Assembly: GCA_025558095.1 (NCBI GenBank)
Contig: JAIVFI010000039.1
Location: forward strand, 1-64,000
Length of the DNA: 64,000 nt
Source: Hyaloraphidium curvatum
Lineage: Eukaryota > Monoblepharomycota > Hyaloraphidiomycetes > Hyaloraphidiales > Hyaloraphidiaceae
Direction: 5' to 3'
The position numbers and the translations under genes were made by a program. The notes below the pieces were generated by a model that worked only from the letters and a program-made list of their open reading frames with translations, ran no database searches and had not been told where the DNA came from. Of this stretch, positions 21,521 to 31,261 are shown piece after piece. Position 1 is the stretch's first letter. Every line of letters begins with the position of its first letter.

Positions 21521-21992
21521 CGCGAATACAGCGCTTGATCCGACGTGCGGCGTCCGCGGGTACCCAAAAATCCCTCGCGTCCGTGGCGGAACGTCCCCTT
21601 TTGCCTCGTCCTCTCGGTCCGATCAGATGAGGTCGGCGCGACAGCCCAGATTTCGCGCGACTGGGTTGCCGCAGGGGTACCCGCACGGCGGCGGGTCGGC
21701 GGCCGTCAGCGGCATCCCGACGCCGCCCGCTGCACAGCATCGCCGCTCTTGGCCCTCCCTTCCCGGCTCCCTCTCGCACGCTCCCCGAGGTGGCACAATG
21801 CGAATTGGTAGGCAAGTCATGACCGACCACCTCTCCCGAGATTCGGCCCGCTGTCGGCCCCGCAGCGCGGCCCGCGGCGGATCGCGCCAGAACCGCCTGC
21901 GGCAGGTGGCAAGTGTCCGCCCTGCCGCCCATCCCGACCCGACCTGCCGCACAAAATCGCCGCCGCAATCGTCTCCCCCGAACACCGACAAG
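21521..21992. other. Intergenic region
   Basis: About 470 bp with no supported gene. A CTCC/GC-rich leader precedes the start at 21993. Confidence 0.4.
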
Positions 21993-22771
21993 ATGCGTCT
22001 GCCCGCGATCCTGCTCGCCGCCGCGCTGCTCGCCGCGCTCGCGCTCCTGCGCGGCACAGCTGCGGCGCCGTTCGCGATGGCGCCGGCGGAGAAGTCGGGG
22101 CTGCTGCCGAGGAGGGAGGGCGAGTCGGGCGGCGGACGTGGAGGTGGCGGCGGTGGGGGCCGCGGTGGCGGCGATGGCGTGACCGAGACGGTGCGTTCTC
22201 CTTGAGCGGGGCTCACTCGTGCGCGTCGTGACGTGCAGCCCCGTCGCCAGAGGTCCGAGGCGACCGAGACCAGGTTCGAAGCCACCGAGACCAGGGGCAG
22301 TGAAGCCACCGAAACAAGGGGCCACGAGGCCAGCGAGACCCGGGGGCCCGAGAGCGAGACCAGGGGCCGCGAGAGCGGGACGAGGGGCCCCGAGGCCACC
22401 GAGACCAGGCACGGCGAGCCCACCGAGACCCAGGGCCGCGGGGCTGCGCCCACGGAGACCGAGATCCACAGGACAGGCAGGACGAGCAGGAGCGGCCGCA
22501 CGAGCCGCACCTCGTCCAAGAGCAAGAGCAAGAGCAAGACGGTGGGCTGCCATCGTCTTAACCGGCTCGTTGCCCGACCTGACCGTTCCGATGGCAGACC
22601 AAGACGTCGTCCAAGTCGGCCAGTAAGGGCGAAGGAGCCAAGACGAGCAGGACGAGCTCGCGCTCCAGGACGACGAGGACCACGAGGACCTCGAGGACCT
22701 CGAGAACCTCGAGTTCACGCACGGTGACCGCCACGGCGCGCGCCCGCGCCGCCAGGTGGTGGTTCTTCTGA
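21993..22771 (+). CDS. Secreted low-complexity protein with Glu-Ala-Thr-Glu-Thr-Arg repeats
   Basis: Exons 21993-22190, 22251-22541 and 22598-22771 (phase 0 throughout) give 220 residues. The first 27 (MRLPAILLAAALLAALALL onward) are a signal peptide, then a Gly-rich segment. Exon 2 encodes about ten imperfect repeats of the type SEATETRG/FEATETRG. Exon 3 encodes Ser/Arg/Thr repeats (TSRTSSRSRTTRT) and ends in ARWWFF. It resembles a cell-surface or secreted repeat protein; no domain recognised. The alternative acceptor at 22238 is less likely because it would disturb the repeat phase. The last exon is duplicated at about 22915-23098. Confidence 0.55.
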
Positions 22772-22839
22772 GCCGAAAGGCCGGACATTCGCCTTCGCTC
22801 GAATTATTGTATTTCCCTTGGGCCATAGAAGGAGCAGAT

Positions 22840-23720
22840 GCCTCACTGTGACCACTCCCTGCACGCTTCCTTGTGCCCAGGCCACGCCGCCCTCTGGCAC
22901 GCGGCCGAGCAGTACCTCGCCGCCAAGGGCGAAGGGGCCAAGACCAGCCGGACGAGCTCGCGCTCCAGGACTACGAGGACCTCGAGGACCTCCAGGACTA
23001 CGAGGACCTCGGGGACCTCCAGGACTACGAGGACCTCGAGGTCCAGGACGGCGACCGCCACGGCGCGCACCCGCGCCGCCAGGTGGTGGTTCTTCTGAGC
23101 CGAAAGGCCGCAGATTCTCGTTCGCTGCATGGTAATCGGGGGTGTATAGAAGAAGTCTCCCTTCTTCACGACCGTTCTCTGCAGGTCGCCTTGTGACCCG
23201 CCCAGTCCGCCCGCTGGCATCCTTTGCCGCAGTACAGCGTGACTTGCACCACAACCAGCGCAGGAGCTCCCCCCCCCTCCGCGTCGCACCTGTCGCACGA
23301 GTCCGCGACGCGCCCGGCCGGTCTCTAAGATATCCTTGGACCCTCTAGCTCCATGGGCCCGGACTTGCTGCCGCGGGTCGTGCGTACGAGTGACGGCGGT
23401 GGTCAGGAACCGCACGTCCGGGGCCACTATGCCGAGGATGGTGCCGACGGAGGGGTCCAGCCGCGCGACCTGGGCATGCAGCCACGTGACCATGTCGCCG
23501 ACGGCTTGCTCGTAGGTCGCGGTCATCGGGGTGCCGTCATTGGCGAGCACCGCGAGCGCGTGGGGGGCCCACGGGCGGGGGTTCTCGACCGTCGCGATCA
23601 TGAGCGCGCGGCTGGGCTGCACGAACATCTCCACGCACAGCTTGGCGGCTTCGGCAATCTTCTCGTCCACCTCGGCGCCCCCTGCACCACCGCACATTTT
23701 CGGACGGTCCGGCGGTCCGG
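22840..23720 (-). pseudogene. MYND-family gene remnants (copy E)
   Basis: On the minus strand ALMIATVENPRPWAPHALAV, near 23600, matches LLLAALENPVPWATHTRGL of the intact copy. A finger follows near 23290-23170: CDRCDAEGGELLRW in one frame and LYCGKGCQRADWAGHK in another, with the middle Cys pair degraded. A second, separate finger half, ARYCSAACQRAAWPGHKEAC then REWSQ and a stop, lies at about 22915-22843. The Thr/Arg exon duplicate on the opposite strand is sandwiched between them. Frameshifts and the missing first half make this non-functional. Confidence 0.55.
22915..23120 (+). repeat. Duplicate of the last exon of the Thr/Arg-repeat gene
   Basis: Compared with 22625-22790, this block repeats GGCGAAGG-GCCAAGAC-AGC, the (Ser/Arg/Thr) codon array and the same ending ARWWFF-stop plus the following GCCGAAAGGCC. 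The array is longer and in the same frame (KTSRTSSRSRTTRTSRTS). No promoter or signal peptide lies in front, so it is either an alternative last exon or a dead duplicate. Confidence 0.6.
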
Positions 23721-23789
23721 CGCGATTTTTCCAAGATGCTCCCTCGAACGACGCCAGCGCTCCTCGCTCGCAATCCCGGACTCTCCCCG

Positions 23790-24185
23790 GCGCTGTGCAA
23801 GTGCGCGGGATTTCGGGCGGACGGGGGCGGAGCTGAGCAGCTCTTCTGACGAAGCGTCCTCGCCGGATCTGGACCGATCCCTCTGCTAAAGGGACCCCTG
23901 GCACTTTCCGACGCACTCTCAGCCAGATCAGGAGCAGGAACGGATATCCACGGTCACCATGTGACCCGTTCCGTCGCAACAGCGTGGTCGGGGTTGGTGC
24001 GGGGCCGGGCGAGCGCCTTCCGTGGGGCGGCCGCCCGGTCTCCGAAGCCGGAAGCTCGGCGGAGCACAGCTCCCCGGTTTCCCTGCTCCGCCACTGCCAC
24101 AGCGGTGCGCTATAAGAGCGAGAGCTGCCATCCCTCCCAGTCCACATCCGCACCTGCAAGGAGAACAGTCTCAGTCGCCCACCAT
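23790..24185. repeat. Duplicated promoter region, copy 2
   Basis: Partner of 20850-21262. It keeps GAAGCGTCCT, GGATCTGGACC and GGGACCCCTGGCACTTT in the same order, ahead of the CFYNG-family gene at 24192. Confidence 0.6.
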
Positions 24186-24191
24186 CGAACC

Positions 24192-24602
24192 ATGCGCCGG
24201 GCATCCCTCGTCGTCACAGCCGTCCTTCTCCACGCCCAGGCCTACTGCTTCTACAACGGCGGGACCCAGACGATACTGGTCGTAGACCCGAACCGCAAGA
24301 ACGATCTGTCCCTGTTCGAGGCGACGCTCGCCCCCGGACAGAAGCAATGCTGGTTCCAGGGCGGCACGGGCGGGTTCTGCAACCCGCAGTCGTTCGACGT
24401 CGCCCCCGTTCTCGCCGTGAACGGCGACGAGGTTACGTACGAGCCGGACCGGGCCGTCTAGATCTCCATCCTCTCCGGGGACGGGGTATTCGTGGATCTC
24501 GATGCCGGGTGGATTTCGCTGAACCCCAACGCGGCGTGCGGCGTGCCGGTGCACTACGCCCAGATGGTCCCGAGCGCCTCACGATTGGGTGCCAAGATGT
24601 AG
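24192..24602 (+). pseudogene. CFYNG-family small secreted protein interrupted by an in-frame TAG
   Basis: MRRASLVVTAVLLHAQAYCF is a short signal peptide running into CFYNGGTQTILVVDPN. The frame continues (QKQCWFQGGTGGFCNPQSF) to a TAG at 24459-24461 and then carries on sensibly in the same frame (ISILSGDGVFVDLDAGWISL, ACGVPVHYAQMV) to a second TAG at 24600-24602. Total 136 codons plus the internal stop. Either a single nonsense change or readthrough; I favour the nonsense change. The fold could be a small beta-sandwich secreted protein; family unknown. Confidence 0.55.
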
Positions 24603-24739
24603 TGCACTGCCATAGCAAAGTCGTTTGCGCCCGTTCAGACCCGCCGCCCCCGGGATGTCCACGCGGCGGCGAGGCGCGGCCCCAACCGCACTGTCCCCCG
24701 CCTCACTCTGGTGCTCTTCTCTCCGGCCCCTTTCCCACG

Positions 24740-26495
24740 ATGTCCCTCGCCGTCACCCTCGTTCTTTCGGCGGCGGTGCTGCTCCTCCTCGCGGAGCTGT
24801 ACCGCCGCGTCTTCCTCTCGCAGGGCGACTCGGACGCCGTCGCGACCGTCTTTGCGCTGCCCTTCGTCAACCGCCCCGACTTGAAGCGCGTCGACCAAGT
24901 CTTCCTCGTCGACGAGGAGTTCCTCCGCCGCACGGGCAAGAAGATCGTGCGGTTCGTCGACCCGTTCAAGCCGTGGAAGCGGATGCTCCTGGTGGCGGAC
25001 CCCGTCGTGCTGCGGGACGTGTTCGTGGGCCCCAAGTGGGAGGCGTGGAACCGCGGCGCGCCGGCGTTCGCGCCGCACGATCCCTACGCCGGCGGCCTCA
25101 TCTTCATGCCGTTCGTGGTACTCCCGCCGGGGTGCCGGCCCGCTGACACGCTCCCCCAGGAACGGGCAGGAATGGCGCGACGCCCGCGCAATCTTCGACC
25201 GCACCTTCACCACCCCCGCCGTCCGCGGCTACGTCCCCATCCTCAACGATCTGCGCGACACCTTCATGGGCGAGATCGCCAGGGCGCAGAAGGAGTCCTC
25301 GGACGGCTTCTTCGACGTGCAGCCGTACCTCATGCGGTTCACCTTCGAGTGCGGGTGCCCGCAGCCCCGCTCGCACTCGGCCGCTGATCCTTCCGTCCCG
25401 CCTGCAGCACCATCTGCCGTCTCTCCTTCGGCGAGGACCTCAAGGCCCAGACCACGCGCGACGGCCGCGCCCTCCTCACCGCCTGGGAAAAGTGGTTCCA
25501 GGCCTCCAACGTCCTCGTCCTCCTCAACCTGCTCTTCTGGGACTCGGCCTGGGAGAAGCTGGGCGGGCCGCTGCTGAAGCAGTGGAAGGCCGGGCGGGAC
25601 GTGATCTACGGGCTCATCGAGCGCGGGCTCGAAAGGAGGAGGAGGGGCGAGGATCTGGACAGGGTGTCGATCATGGACAATGCGCTGCGGAACGAGAAGC
25701 TGCCGGGGTTCATGAAGGACGATGCGTCTTTCAAGAAGCACATCGCGACGATGCTGTGGGTGCCCATAGCCCGCCCGATCCCGGAACCGCGGCCGACCGC
25801 CGCCCGCCTTCGCGCAGCTTCGCCGGCCACGACACCACCGCCGGCACCCTCGCCCTCGCCATCCACTTCCTCGGGCAGAACCCCGCATGGCAGCAATCCA
25901 TCCGCGAGGAGGTGCTCGCCGCCTGCGGCCCCTCGGCGCCGATATCCCTGGAGCAGCTCGAGAACCTCCCCGCGCTCGCGGCCGTGGTCAAGGAGACCCT
26001 GCGCATGTTCCCCATCGCGCCGAGCGGCGGCGGCCGGTACATGACCGAGGACCTCGAGTACACCTACACCGACGGGGTCGACGGGCGGGAGAAGCGCGTC
26101 TCGTTCCAGAGGGGCGACATCGTGCTGCCCTTTGTGTTTGGCGCGCAGCGGCACCCCGATTTCTGGAAGCAGGATCCGCGGGTGTGGAACCCGCAGCGCT
26201 GGATCGACGATGCCAACGGCGGCGCTAGGAACCTGTACGCCTACGCGCCGTTCGGCAACGGCGCGCGGCGGTGCGTCGGGGAACGGCTGTGGGTACCCCC
26301 TCCTGCGCGGCGCCAGGGGTCGTTGGCTGACGCGTTCACCGGTCCCGCAGGGCCCTGGGCGAGACCAAGCTCATCCTCGCGTCGATGCTGCGCCGGGGCA
26401 GGATCGTCCCGGGGGACTACGTGTTCGAGCCAAAGTCGGACGCGACCATCTCCGCAAAGTACGGCGTGGTTATCAGGCTGGAGCCGCTCGCGTAG
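24740..26495 (+). CDS. Cytochrome P450 monooxygenase
   Basis: Start at 24740 gives a membrane anchor (MSLAVTLVLSAAVLLLLAEL). Exons about 24740-25115, 25160-25348, 25408-25755, 25818-26288 and 26351-26495. Landmarks: FAGHDTTAG (I-helix oxygen-activation motif, created by the 62-nt intron at 25756-25817), KETLRMFP (ExxR), QRWIDD region and FGNGARRCVGERLA (haem-binding Cys, interrupted by the last intron). The motif set fits CYP4-like/fungal fatty-acid or alkane hydroxylases, but the substrate is unknown. The exon 1-2 junction is uncertain: FMNGQEWRDAR would need a GC-AG intron, while GT donors at this place break the frame. Confidence 0.83.
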
Positions 26496-26697
26496 CGGGG
26501 GCGGGGACGGATGGCGGAGGGGCTTCCGCTGCTCGAACCGCCGCCACGGGCCCAGAGGCACATGTACGCCCCTGCGCCGACGCGGGAAAGACTGGGCCGG
26601 CGAGGGGAGGAAAAGGAAGGGATGGATTACCCTGACGCGTTGCATTACGTCCGTTACGTCCTATAGACACAGCTAGGCGTCCGTCCGTCCGGGGAGG
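26496..26697. other. Short 3' flank between convergent genes
   Basis: About 200 bp between the ends of the P450 and the Thr-rich gene; nothing recognised. Confidence 0.4.
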
Positions 26698-28208
26698 TCA
26701 GACGGTGGTGGTTGCAGAGGTCGAGGAGGTGATGGATGTCGAAGAGGTCGCCGTGAGCGACGTCGAAGTGAGGGTCTGGGAGGTCGAGCTCGGGGTGAAG
26801 GAGGTGGAAGTCTGGGTCTGGGATGTCGAGCTCGGTGTGCGCGAGGTCGACGAGGTCTGGGAGAGGGTGGTCGAGGAGGTCAAGGAAAGGGAGGTGGAGG
26901 AGGTGAGCGGGGTGGTGGATGTGCCGGACGTCGTGCCCGAGGTCGTCCGGGACGTGGTGCCCGAGGTGGTCCCAGAGGTGGTGCTGGACGTCGTGGTGAG
27001 CTGTGGGAGCGAGCGGAACGGGTCAGCGCGGATCCGGATCGGGCGCCGGGAGGGGCGGCCAACCGTTGTCGTCGTCACGGTCTCCGTAGCCTGCCGAGGG
27101 GAGTCAGATTGCGCAAAAGGGACGCCAGACCGGTGCAACGCACCGTGGTGGTCGTCGACGGTGTCAACGTCGTCGTCGTCCTGGTGAAAGTGATCGTAAT
27201 TGTTGTGGTTTCTTCCGTCGTCTGCCCGAGGAGTCAGACCCATCGATTGGAGGGGGCGCTCGCACGGCCCCGCAGCGAAAGCAACCCACCACCGTCTCCG
27301 TCTCCGTCTCGGTCGGAACCTCCGTCACCACGGCCGTGCTCGTCGTCACCGCCGTCGTGCGCGTCGGGCAGCACGCCCTGTTCTCGTCCCCCGTGCTGTC
27401 CCTCGGCTGGATGAAGTTGTCGTCGGGGCAGTCCGTGCACAGGTGCCGCCTGAACAGCCTCGCGTGGCGGTCGCCCTCGGCGTCGGCAAACGGGTCGTCC
27501 TCCGCCGCGCGGCGCCGGTTCGGGAGCACGATGAGCGTCTTGAGCGCCCACACGGGGCGGGTAGTCGGCGGCCGGCGCGTGGCCGCCGGGGCGCCGGCGG
27601 CTCCCGGCGCCGGCTCCAGGGCCGCGTTGACGTTGCCGATCCGCAGCCCGGCGGTGGTCCGCGGGATCCGGCGCGTGGTGCGCTTCTTCAGGCCGATGCG
27701 GGGCTGCACGAGCGGGTCGCGGAACTCGGTGACGGTGACCGTGGCGGTTACTTCGGTCTCGGTGACGGTCTCGGTTACGGGATCCGCCGTCTCGGTCGTC
27801 GTGGTGACGGTGGTCCGGGTGAAGAGCGTCCGGCGGGAAGCGCAGCTGCGAGCGGGGCGGTCAGGTCAGGCTGCGCCCCGACGCCGCACAGTGTCCGCCA
27901 GCTCACCAGCAATTCAGCGGGTTGCTGTACTTGCAGCCCGGGCAGCTGTACGGGGGCGAGAAGGGCGGGTCAGACCGTGCGCGGGAGAGGCACGGCCCCG
28001 CCCGAATCGCGGCCGCCGGGCCCCGCCGCCTTCGGCACACCCACCAAGTCTCCCCCTTAATCCACGCCCCCGTCCAGCCGGCCCCGATGTCGGTCTCGCC
28101 GTCGTTCGTGCGCCGGCCGAGCGCGGCGCCGCCGGCCGCGCCGGCCACCGCGGCGGCCAGCGGCGCGCCCATCCCGGCCCACACCGCAACGATCGTCGCG
28201 ATGCGCAT
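26698..28208 (-). CDS. Secreted Thr/Ser-rich mucin-like protein, six exons
   Basis: Minus-strand exons 28208-28045, 27945-27907, 27845-27290, 27221-27144, 27090-27064 and 27000-26698 give 388 residues. The N-terminus (MRIATIVAVWAGMGAPLAAA) is a signal sequence. A short Cys-rich part follows (TCCPGCKYSNPLNCCCASRR, built over two splices). Then come TRTTVTTTTTETADPVTETV, a basic central part (IGLKKRTTRR) and LFRRHLCTDCPDDN. The last exons are almost pure Thr/Ser (ATETVTTTT, then SSTTSGTTSGTTSRTTSG). All splice sites are GT-AG; introns 3 to 5 are phase 0. Probably a heavily O-mannosylated cell-surface or wall protein; no GPI signal was seen at the C-terminus. Confidence 0.65.
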
Positions 28209-28514
28209 ATCGCCGGTGTGTGTGCGGCCTCGCGGCCCGCAGGGAAGGCGGCGGGGTGGTCGGGAGGGGGTGGGGGATCGTCTCGCGAGTCACCTTTGCG
28301 GAAGGGCGCCAAATTGGGACGAGCCTCGCTTCCCGCGGATTCCGCGCACACTATTGGCCCCAAAATCGGGCCCGTGTACCACAAAGTGGTGCTTCGCTAG
28401 ACGATGCTGCTCCGGGGATTCCAGGCGGTATCCCAAGTGGCCCTCGCGGATGCCAACTTCAAACACGGTACCACACCGCGGCGCAGTCTCCCTCCGCACC
28501 GCACAGCGCCCCGG

Positions 28515-29639
28515 CTAGATCTCGAACCCGACCTGCACCCTCGCCCTCCCCCCACCCCCGTCCCAGTTCCTCTCCGCCTCGGTCCCGACCAGCATCCCCG
28601 ACTCCCAATCCTCCACCGTCCCCCCCTGCCCCTCGAACGGCCGTCCCTCCGGCGCCAGCGCCCAGTACGCCTCGCCCAGCGACCCGGGCCGCATCGGCCT
28701 GTCCAAGGCGAGCTCGAGCGGGGTGGGGCGGCTGCCGAACGCCGCGGCCTGCTGGTCGGGCGGGGGGACGGCGAGGTACGGCCGGGGATCGCGGGTGCGC
28801 GGGGGGGAGGGGGTGCGGGTGCGGGAGGAGGAGGCGGGGGGAGGGAAGATGCGCCGGAAGAAGGGGGCGCCGCCGCGGGGGCGGGGTGCGCCGCGGGGGG
28901 CGGGCGCGGAGGGGGAAGGGTGGGAGGGGGGGCGGATTTGGGAGGAGCGCGGGGGCCGCGCGGGGCGGTCCGCGTTGCGAGGGGGACGGGGAGGGCGGGG
29001 GGCGGGGGGGGAGGTGGAGGAGGGGTAGGTGGTTGGGTTCGATGGCTGGAGGGTAGGAGGGCGGGGTTGGGGAGAAGAGGCGCGGAGGGAGGGGGATTGG
29101 GCCGCCTGTGGCGCGGCGATCTTTGCGGGGACGTCCTTCGGTTCCGGTTCGATGGGAGTCGAGTCCACCGGCGGGTTGTCCGGATCCAGGGCGGGCGTGC
29201 CTGGTGTCCCAGGCGTGCCCGGTCCCGCCTGGGGCTGCAGGGCCGGCTGCGGGGTGCCCGACCTCTCGGGTGCCGGCGACCCGCGCGACGACGACGGGCT
29301 GCCGGCCCTGCCCCGCGCGTCCGCCCGCAGCAGCGCGTCCATTGTCGCCAGCAGCTCCCTCTCCGTGTGCCCGTCGCTCTTTGCAAAGTGCCCGCGGATC
29401 TGCTCCCACACGGCCGAGTAGCGCTGCGTGCCTGCGGGCTGCCTGCGTTCCTGCGCGACCAGCTGCGCGAGCACCGACGCGGCGCCCTTTGCAGCGGCCA
29501 GGCGGGCGTCCTTTGGTTGGGCGAGGAACGACGCGACGTCGCCGAACGCGGGCGCCGCCAAAGTGCGCTGCGCCGCGTCGCCGTAGAGCTGCGCCAATAG
29601 CGGCATGATGGCCGCCTGAACGTTGGCGACGGGCGCCAT
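28515..29639 (-). CDS. Pro/Ser/Ala-rich protein with helical N-terminal region
   Basis: 374 residues from ATG 29639. Residues 1-110 are helical (MAPVANVQAAIMPLLAQLYG, DAALRADA-type segments); 110-290 are Pro/Ser/Arg-rich disorder; the C-terminal part (PLELALDRPMRPGSLGEAYW, GGTVEDWESGML) is more ordered. The reading frame is open far upstream of 29639, but that extension is antisense to the MYND gene and should be ignored. No family recognised. Confidence 0.5.
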   Translation of the reverse strand: MAPVANVQAAIMPLLAQLYGDAAQRTLAAPAFGDVASFLAQPKDARLAAAKGAASVLAQLVAQERRQPAGTQRYSAVWEQIRGHFAKSDGHTERELLATMDALLRADARGRAGSPSSSRGSPAPERSGTPQPALQPQAGPGTPGTPGTPALDPDNPPVDSTPIEPEPKDVPAKIAAPQAAQSPSLRASSPQPRPPTLQPSNPTTYPSSTSPPAPRPPRPPRNADRPARPPRSSQIRPPSHPSPSAPAPRGAPRPRGGAPFFRRIFPPPASSSRTRTPSPPRTRDPRPYLAVPPPDQQAAAFGSRPTPLELALDRPMRPGSLGEAYWALAPEGRPFEGQGGTVEDWESGMLVGTEAERNWDGGGGRARVQVGFEI

Positions 29640-29755
29640 TCCGGGCGTGCGTTGGCAGGCCGGGCAAGGGATTGGTCTCAACACGGAGGCAATAAGCAAA
29701 CAGTAGCCCGGTCGGCCGACGGAGCTTCGGCAGCGGGAAACTGGACATCCGGAAT

Positions 29756-30637
29756 GTGCGACGCCGTGGCCCGTCGGGCGTGCAAGGCGCTGCCGCGGCT
29801 GCCGCTGCACACGCTTTCGGGACGGACGACTCGGCCGGGCTATCCCCGGCAGTCGACGCCCTGCTGGCGGCCCTCGACGAGCTGCGTGCGCTGGACCCGC
29901 GCAGGGACCGCCACATGCCCCAGGATGTCGCCGCCCGCACCGCTCTGGCCGTGTTCGTGCGTGCCCTGCTCGCGGTCCTCGCGCGCGCCCCCGGCCTGGA
30001 CGGTCACGTCGTCCTGGCCGCCAGTGTCCTCGGCGCCCTGGCTTCGCCGTCCCGCCCGGCGCGCCGCCGCCTCTCCGACGCCCCGGCACTTCTCGACCGC
30101 CTCGCGCAGCTCGCTCTGGGCCTGCCCGACACCTGGGGCGCCGCGGACGACGCCTCGGCTCCCGATCGGCTGCAGATCCGCGCCCGCATGCTGATGGAGG
30201 CCACAACCGCGCTGCTTCTGGCGGCTCTCGAGAACCCGGTGCCGTGGGCCACCCACACGCGCGGCCTCCTCGCCAGCGGCTCCCAAGCCCCTGCCGAGGC
30301 CCTCTCGCTGAACCTCCCTCGCCTCGCCCACCTCCCCGAAGACCCGGATGCCCCGGCCGGACCCGACTCCGACCCGCGCGGACTCCTGGCCCGTGCCGCC
30401 GGCGTCCTGGGGCGCACCGTGCTGGGCTCGCGGTCCGGCTTCGCCGCGATGGTGGACAAAGGGGACCTGAAGCGCATGCTGCATGGGGGCGGTGTTCCGG
30501 ACGGTTGCGACAGGTGCGGAGCCGAGGGCGGGGAGCTGCTGAGGTGCGGAGGATGCAAGCTGACGCGCTACTGCGGGGTCGCTTGCCAACGGGCAGACTG
30601 GGCGGGGCACAAGAGAATTTGCTGGGAGTGGTTTTGA
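29756..30637 (+). CDS. MYND zinc-finger protein, intact family member (copy F)
   Basis: 293 residues. The N-terminal two thirds are Ala/Leu-rich helices (AVDALLAALDELRALD, ARTALAVFVRALLAVLARAP, MLMEATTALLLAALENP). The C-terminus is a complete MYND finger: CDRCGAEGGELLRCGGCK then LTRYCGVACQRADWAGHKRIC, spacing C-x2-C-x8-C-x2-C-x5-C-x3-C-x7-H-x3-C, ending in WEWF. MYND fingers usually bind proline-containing partner peptides. A family N-terminal motif (GNWTSGMCDAVARRA) lies in another frame just upstream (29735-29780), so the true start may have been lost by a one-base change. Seven copies or remnants exist in this window. Confidence 0.7.
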   Translation: MRRRGPSGVQGAAAAAAAHAFGTDDSAGLSPAVDALLAALDELRALDPRRDRHMPQDVAARTALAVFVRALLAVLARAPGLDGHVVLAASVLGALASPSRPARRRLSDAPALLDRLAQLALGLPDTWGAADDASAPDRLQIRARMLMEATTALLLAALENPVPWATHTRGLLASGSQAPAEALSLNLPRLAHLPEDPDAPAGPDSDPRGLLARAAGVLGRTVLGSRSGFAAMVDKGDLKRMLHGGGVPDGCDRCGAEGGELLRCGGCKLTRYCGVACQRADWAGHKRICWEWF

Positions 30638-30689
30638 TGGTCGCCGGCCCCTTCGAATTGGATTTGCAGGGCGCATAGATTGGATTCTG

Positions 30690-31180
30690 ATGTTGTAGAG
30701 CCTGGTGCAGACCAGCAAGCTCTGGGGAGGCCGTTCGTCGAGGGTCCATGGTTCGCCCGACCAAGCGTCGAGCGAGCCGAACGCCACCCGGCGCTCAACC
30801 GAGGCCCGTCCGACAAACGGGCCGGCCAGGGCGAGGAACAGCGGCCAAACGGCGCGGAAAATGACCAGGGCCGCGCGGGCGGCGGCGTCTTCGGGTGCCG
30901 GGCCCGACGGCACGGGCCACCCGGCCGAACGGAAGAACTCGGCGGGCCCGGCCGCCGGCAGCCTGAAGACCTGCTGCAGATGGAACGCGGCCTGCAGCAG
31001 CTCCAACAGCGGTTCGCGCATTGCGGCGGCCGGGTCCGCGGCGCCGGTGTTGTCGGCCGTGCGCAGGAACGAGTCCACCGCGGCGCGGGCTTCGGCAACA
31101 AGGCCCAAAACCCGGGCGACCACGGCGTCGATCATTTCCGTCGTCCACCCGGACGACGTTGTCGCTTCCGCGGCGGCCAT
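30690..31180 (-). pseudogene. MYND-family gene without a finger (copy G)
   Basis: From ATG 31180 the family N-terminus reads well: MAAAEATTSSGWTTEMIDAV, ARAALVIFRAVWPLFLALAG, FGSLDAWSGEPWTLDERPPQ. After about 165 residues homology ends near 30690, where the 3' end of copy F begins on the opposite strand; the finger half is absent. Its upstream side abuts the 3' end of the retroelement at 31262. Confidence 0.55.
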
Positions 31181-31261
31181 CGCGCGATACTCGTCGACGC
31201 GATCGCGGCCGGTTGTGTGTAATGAGGAGCTAGCAATCCCACCGTACACTTAGAAATCCCC

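Noticed and set aside
21492-22826. 444-codon minus-strand frame
   Set aside because: Antisense to the repeat gene; Leu/Gly/Pro-rich repeats arise from the complementary strand of Glu/Thr/Arg codons.
26698-27187. 160-codon plus-strand Val/Glu repeat frame (VEEVMDVEEV-like)
   Set aside because: Antisense to the Thr/Ser-rich exons of the secreted protein, whose exon junctions are all consistent.
28515-30764. 749-codon minus-strand frame
   Set aside because: The upstream half is antisense to the MYND gene; only the part from 29639 has a sensible start and composition.
29840-31249. 469-codon minus-strand reading frame
   Set aside because: Only its first 165 or so codons match the MYND family; the rest is antisense to the intact MYND gene at 29756-30637 and reflects GC-rich codon structure.
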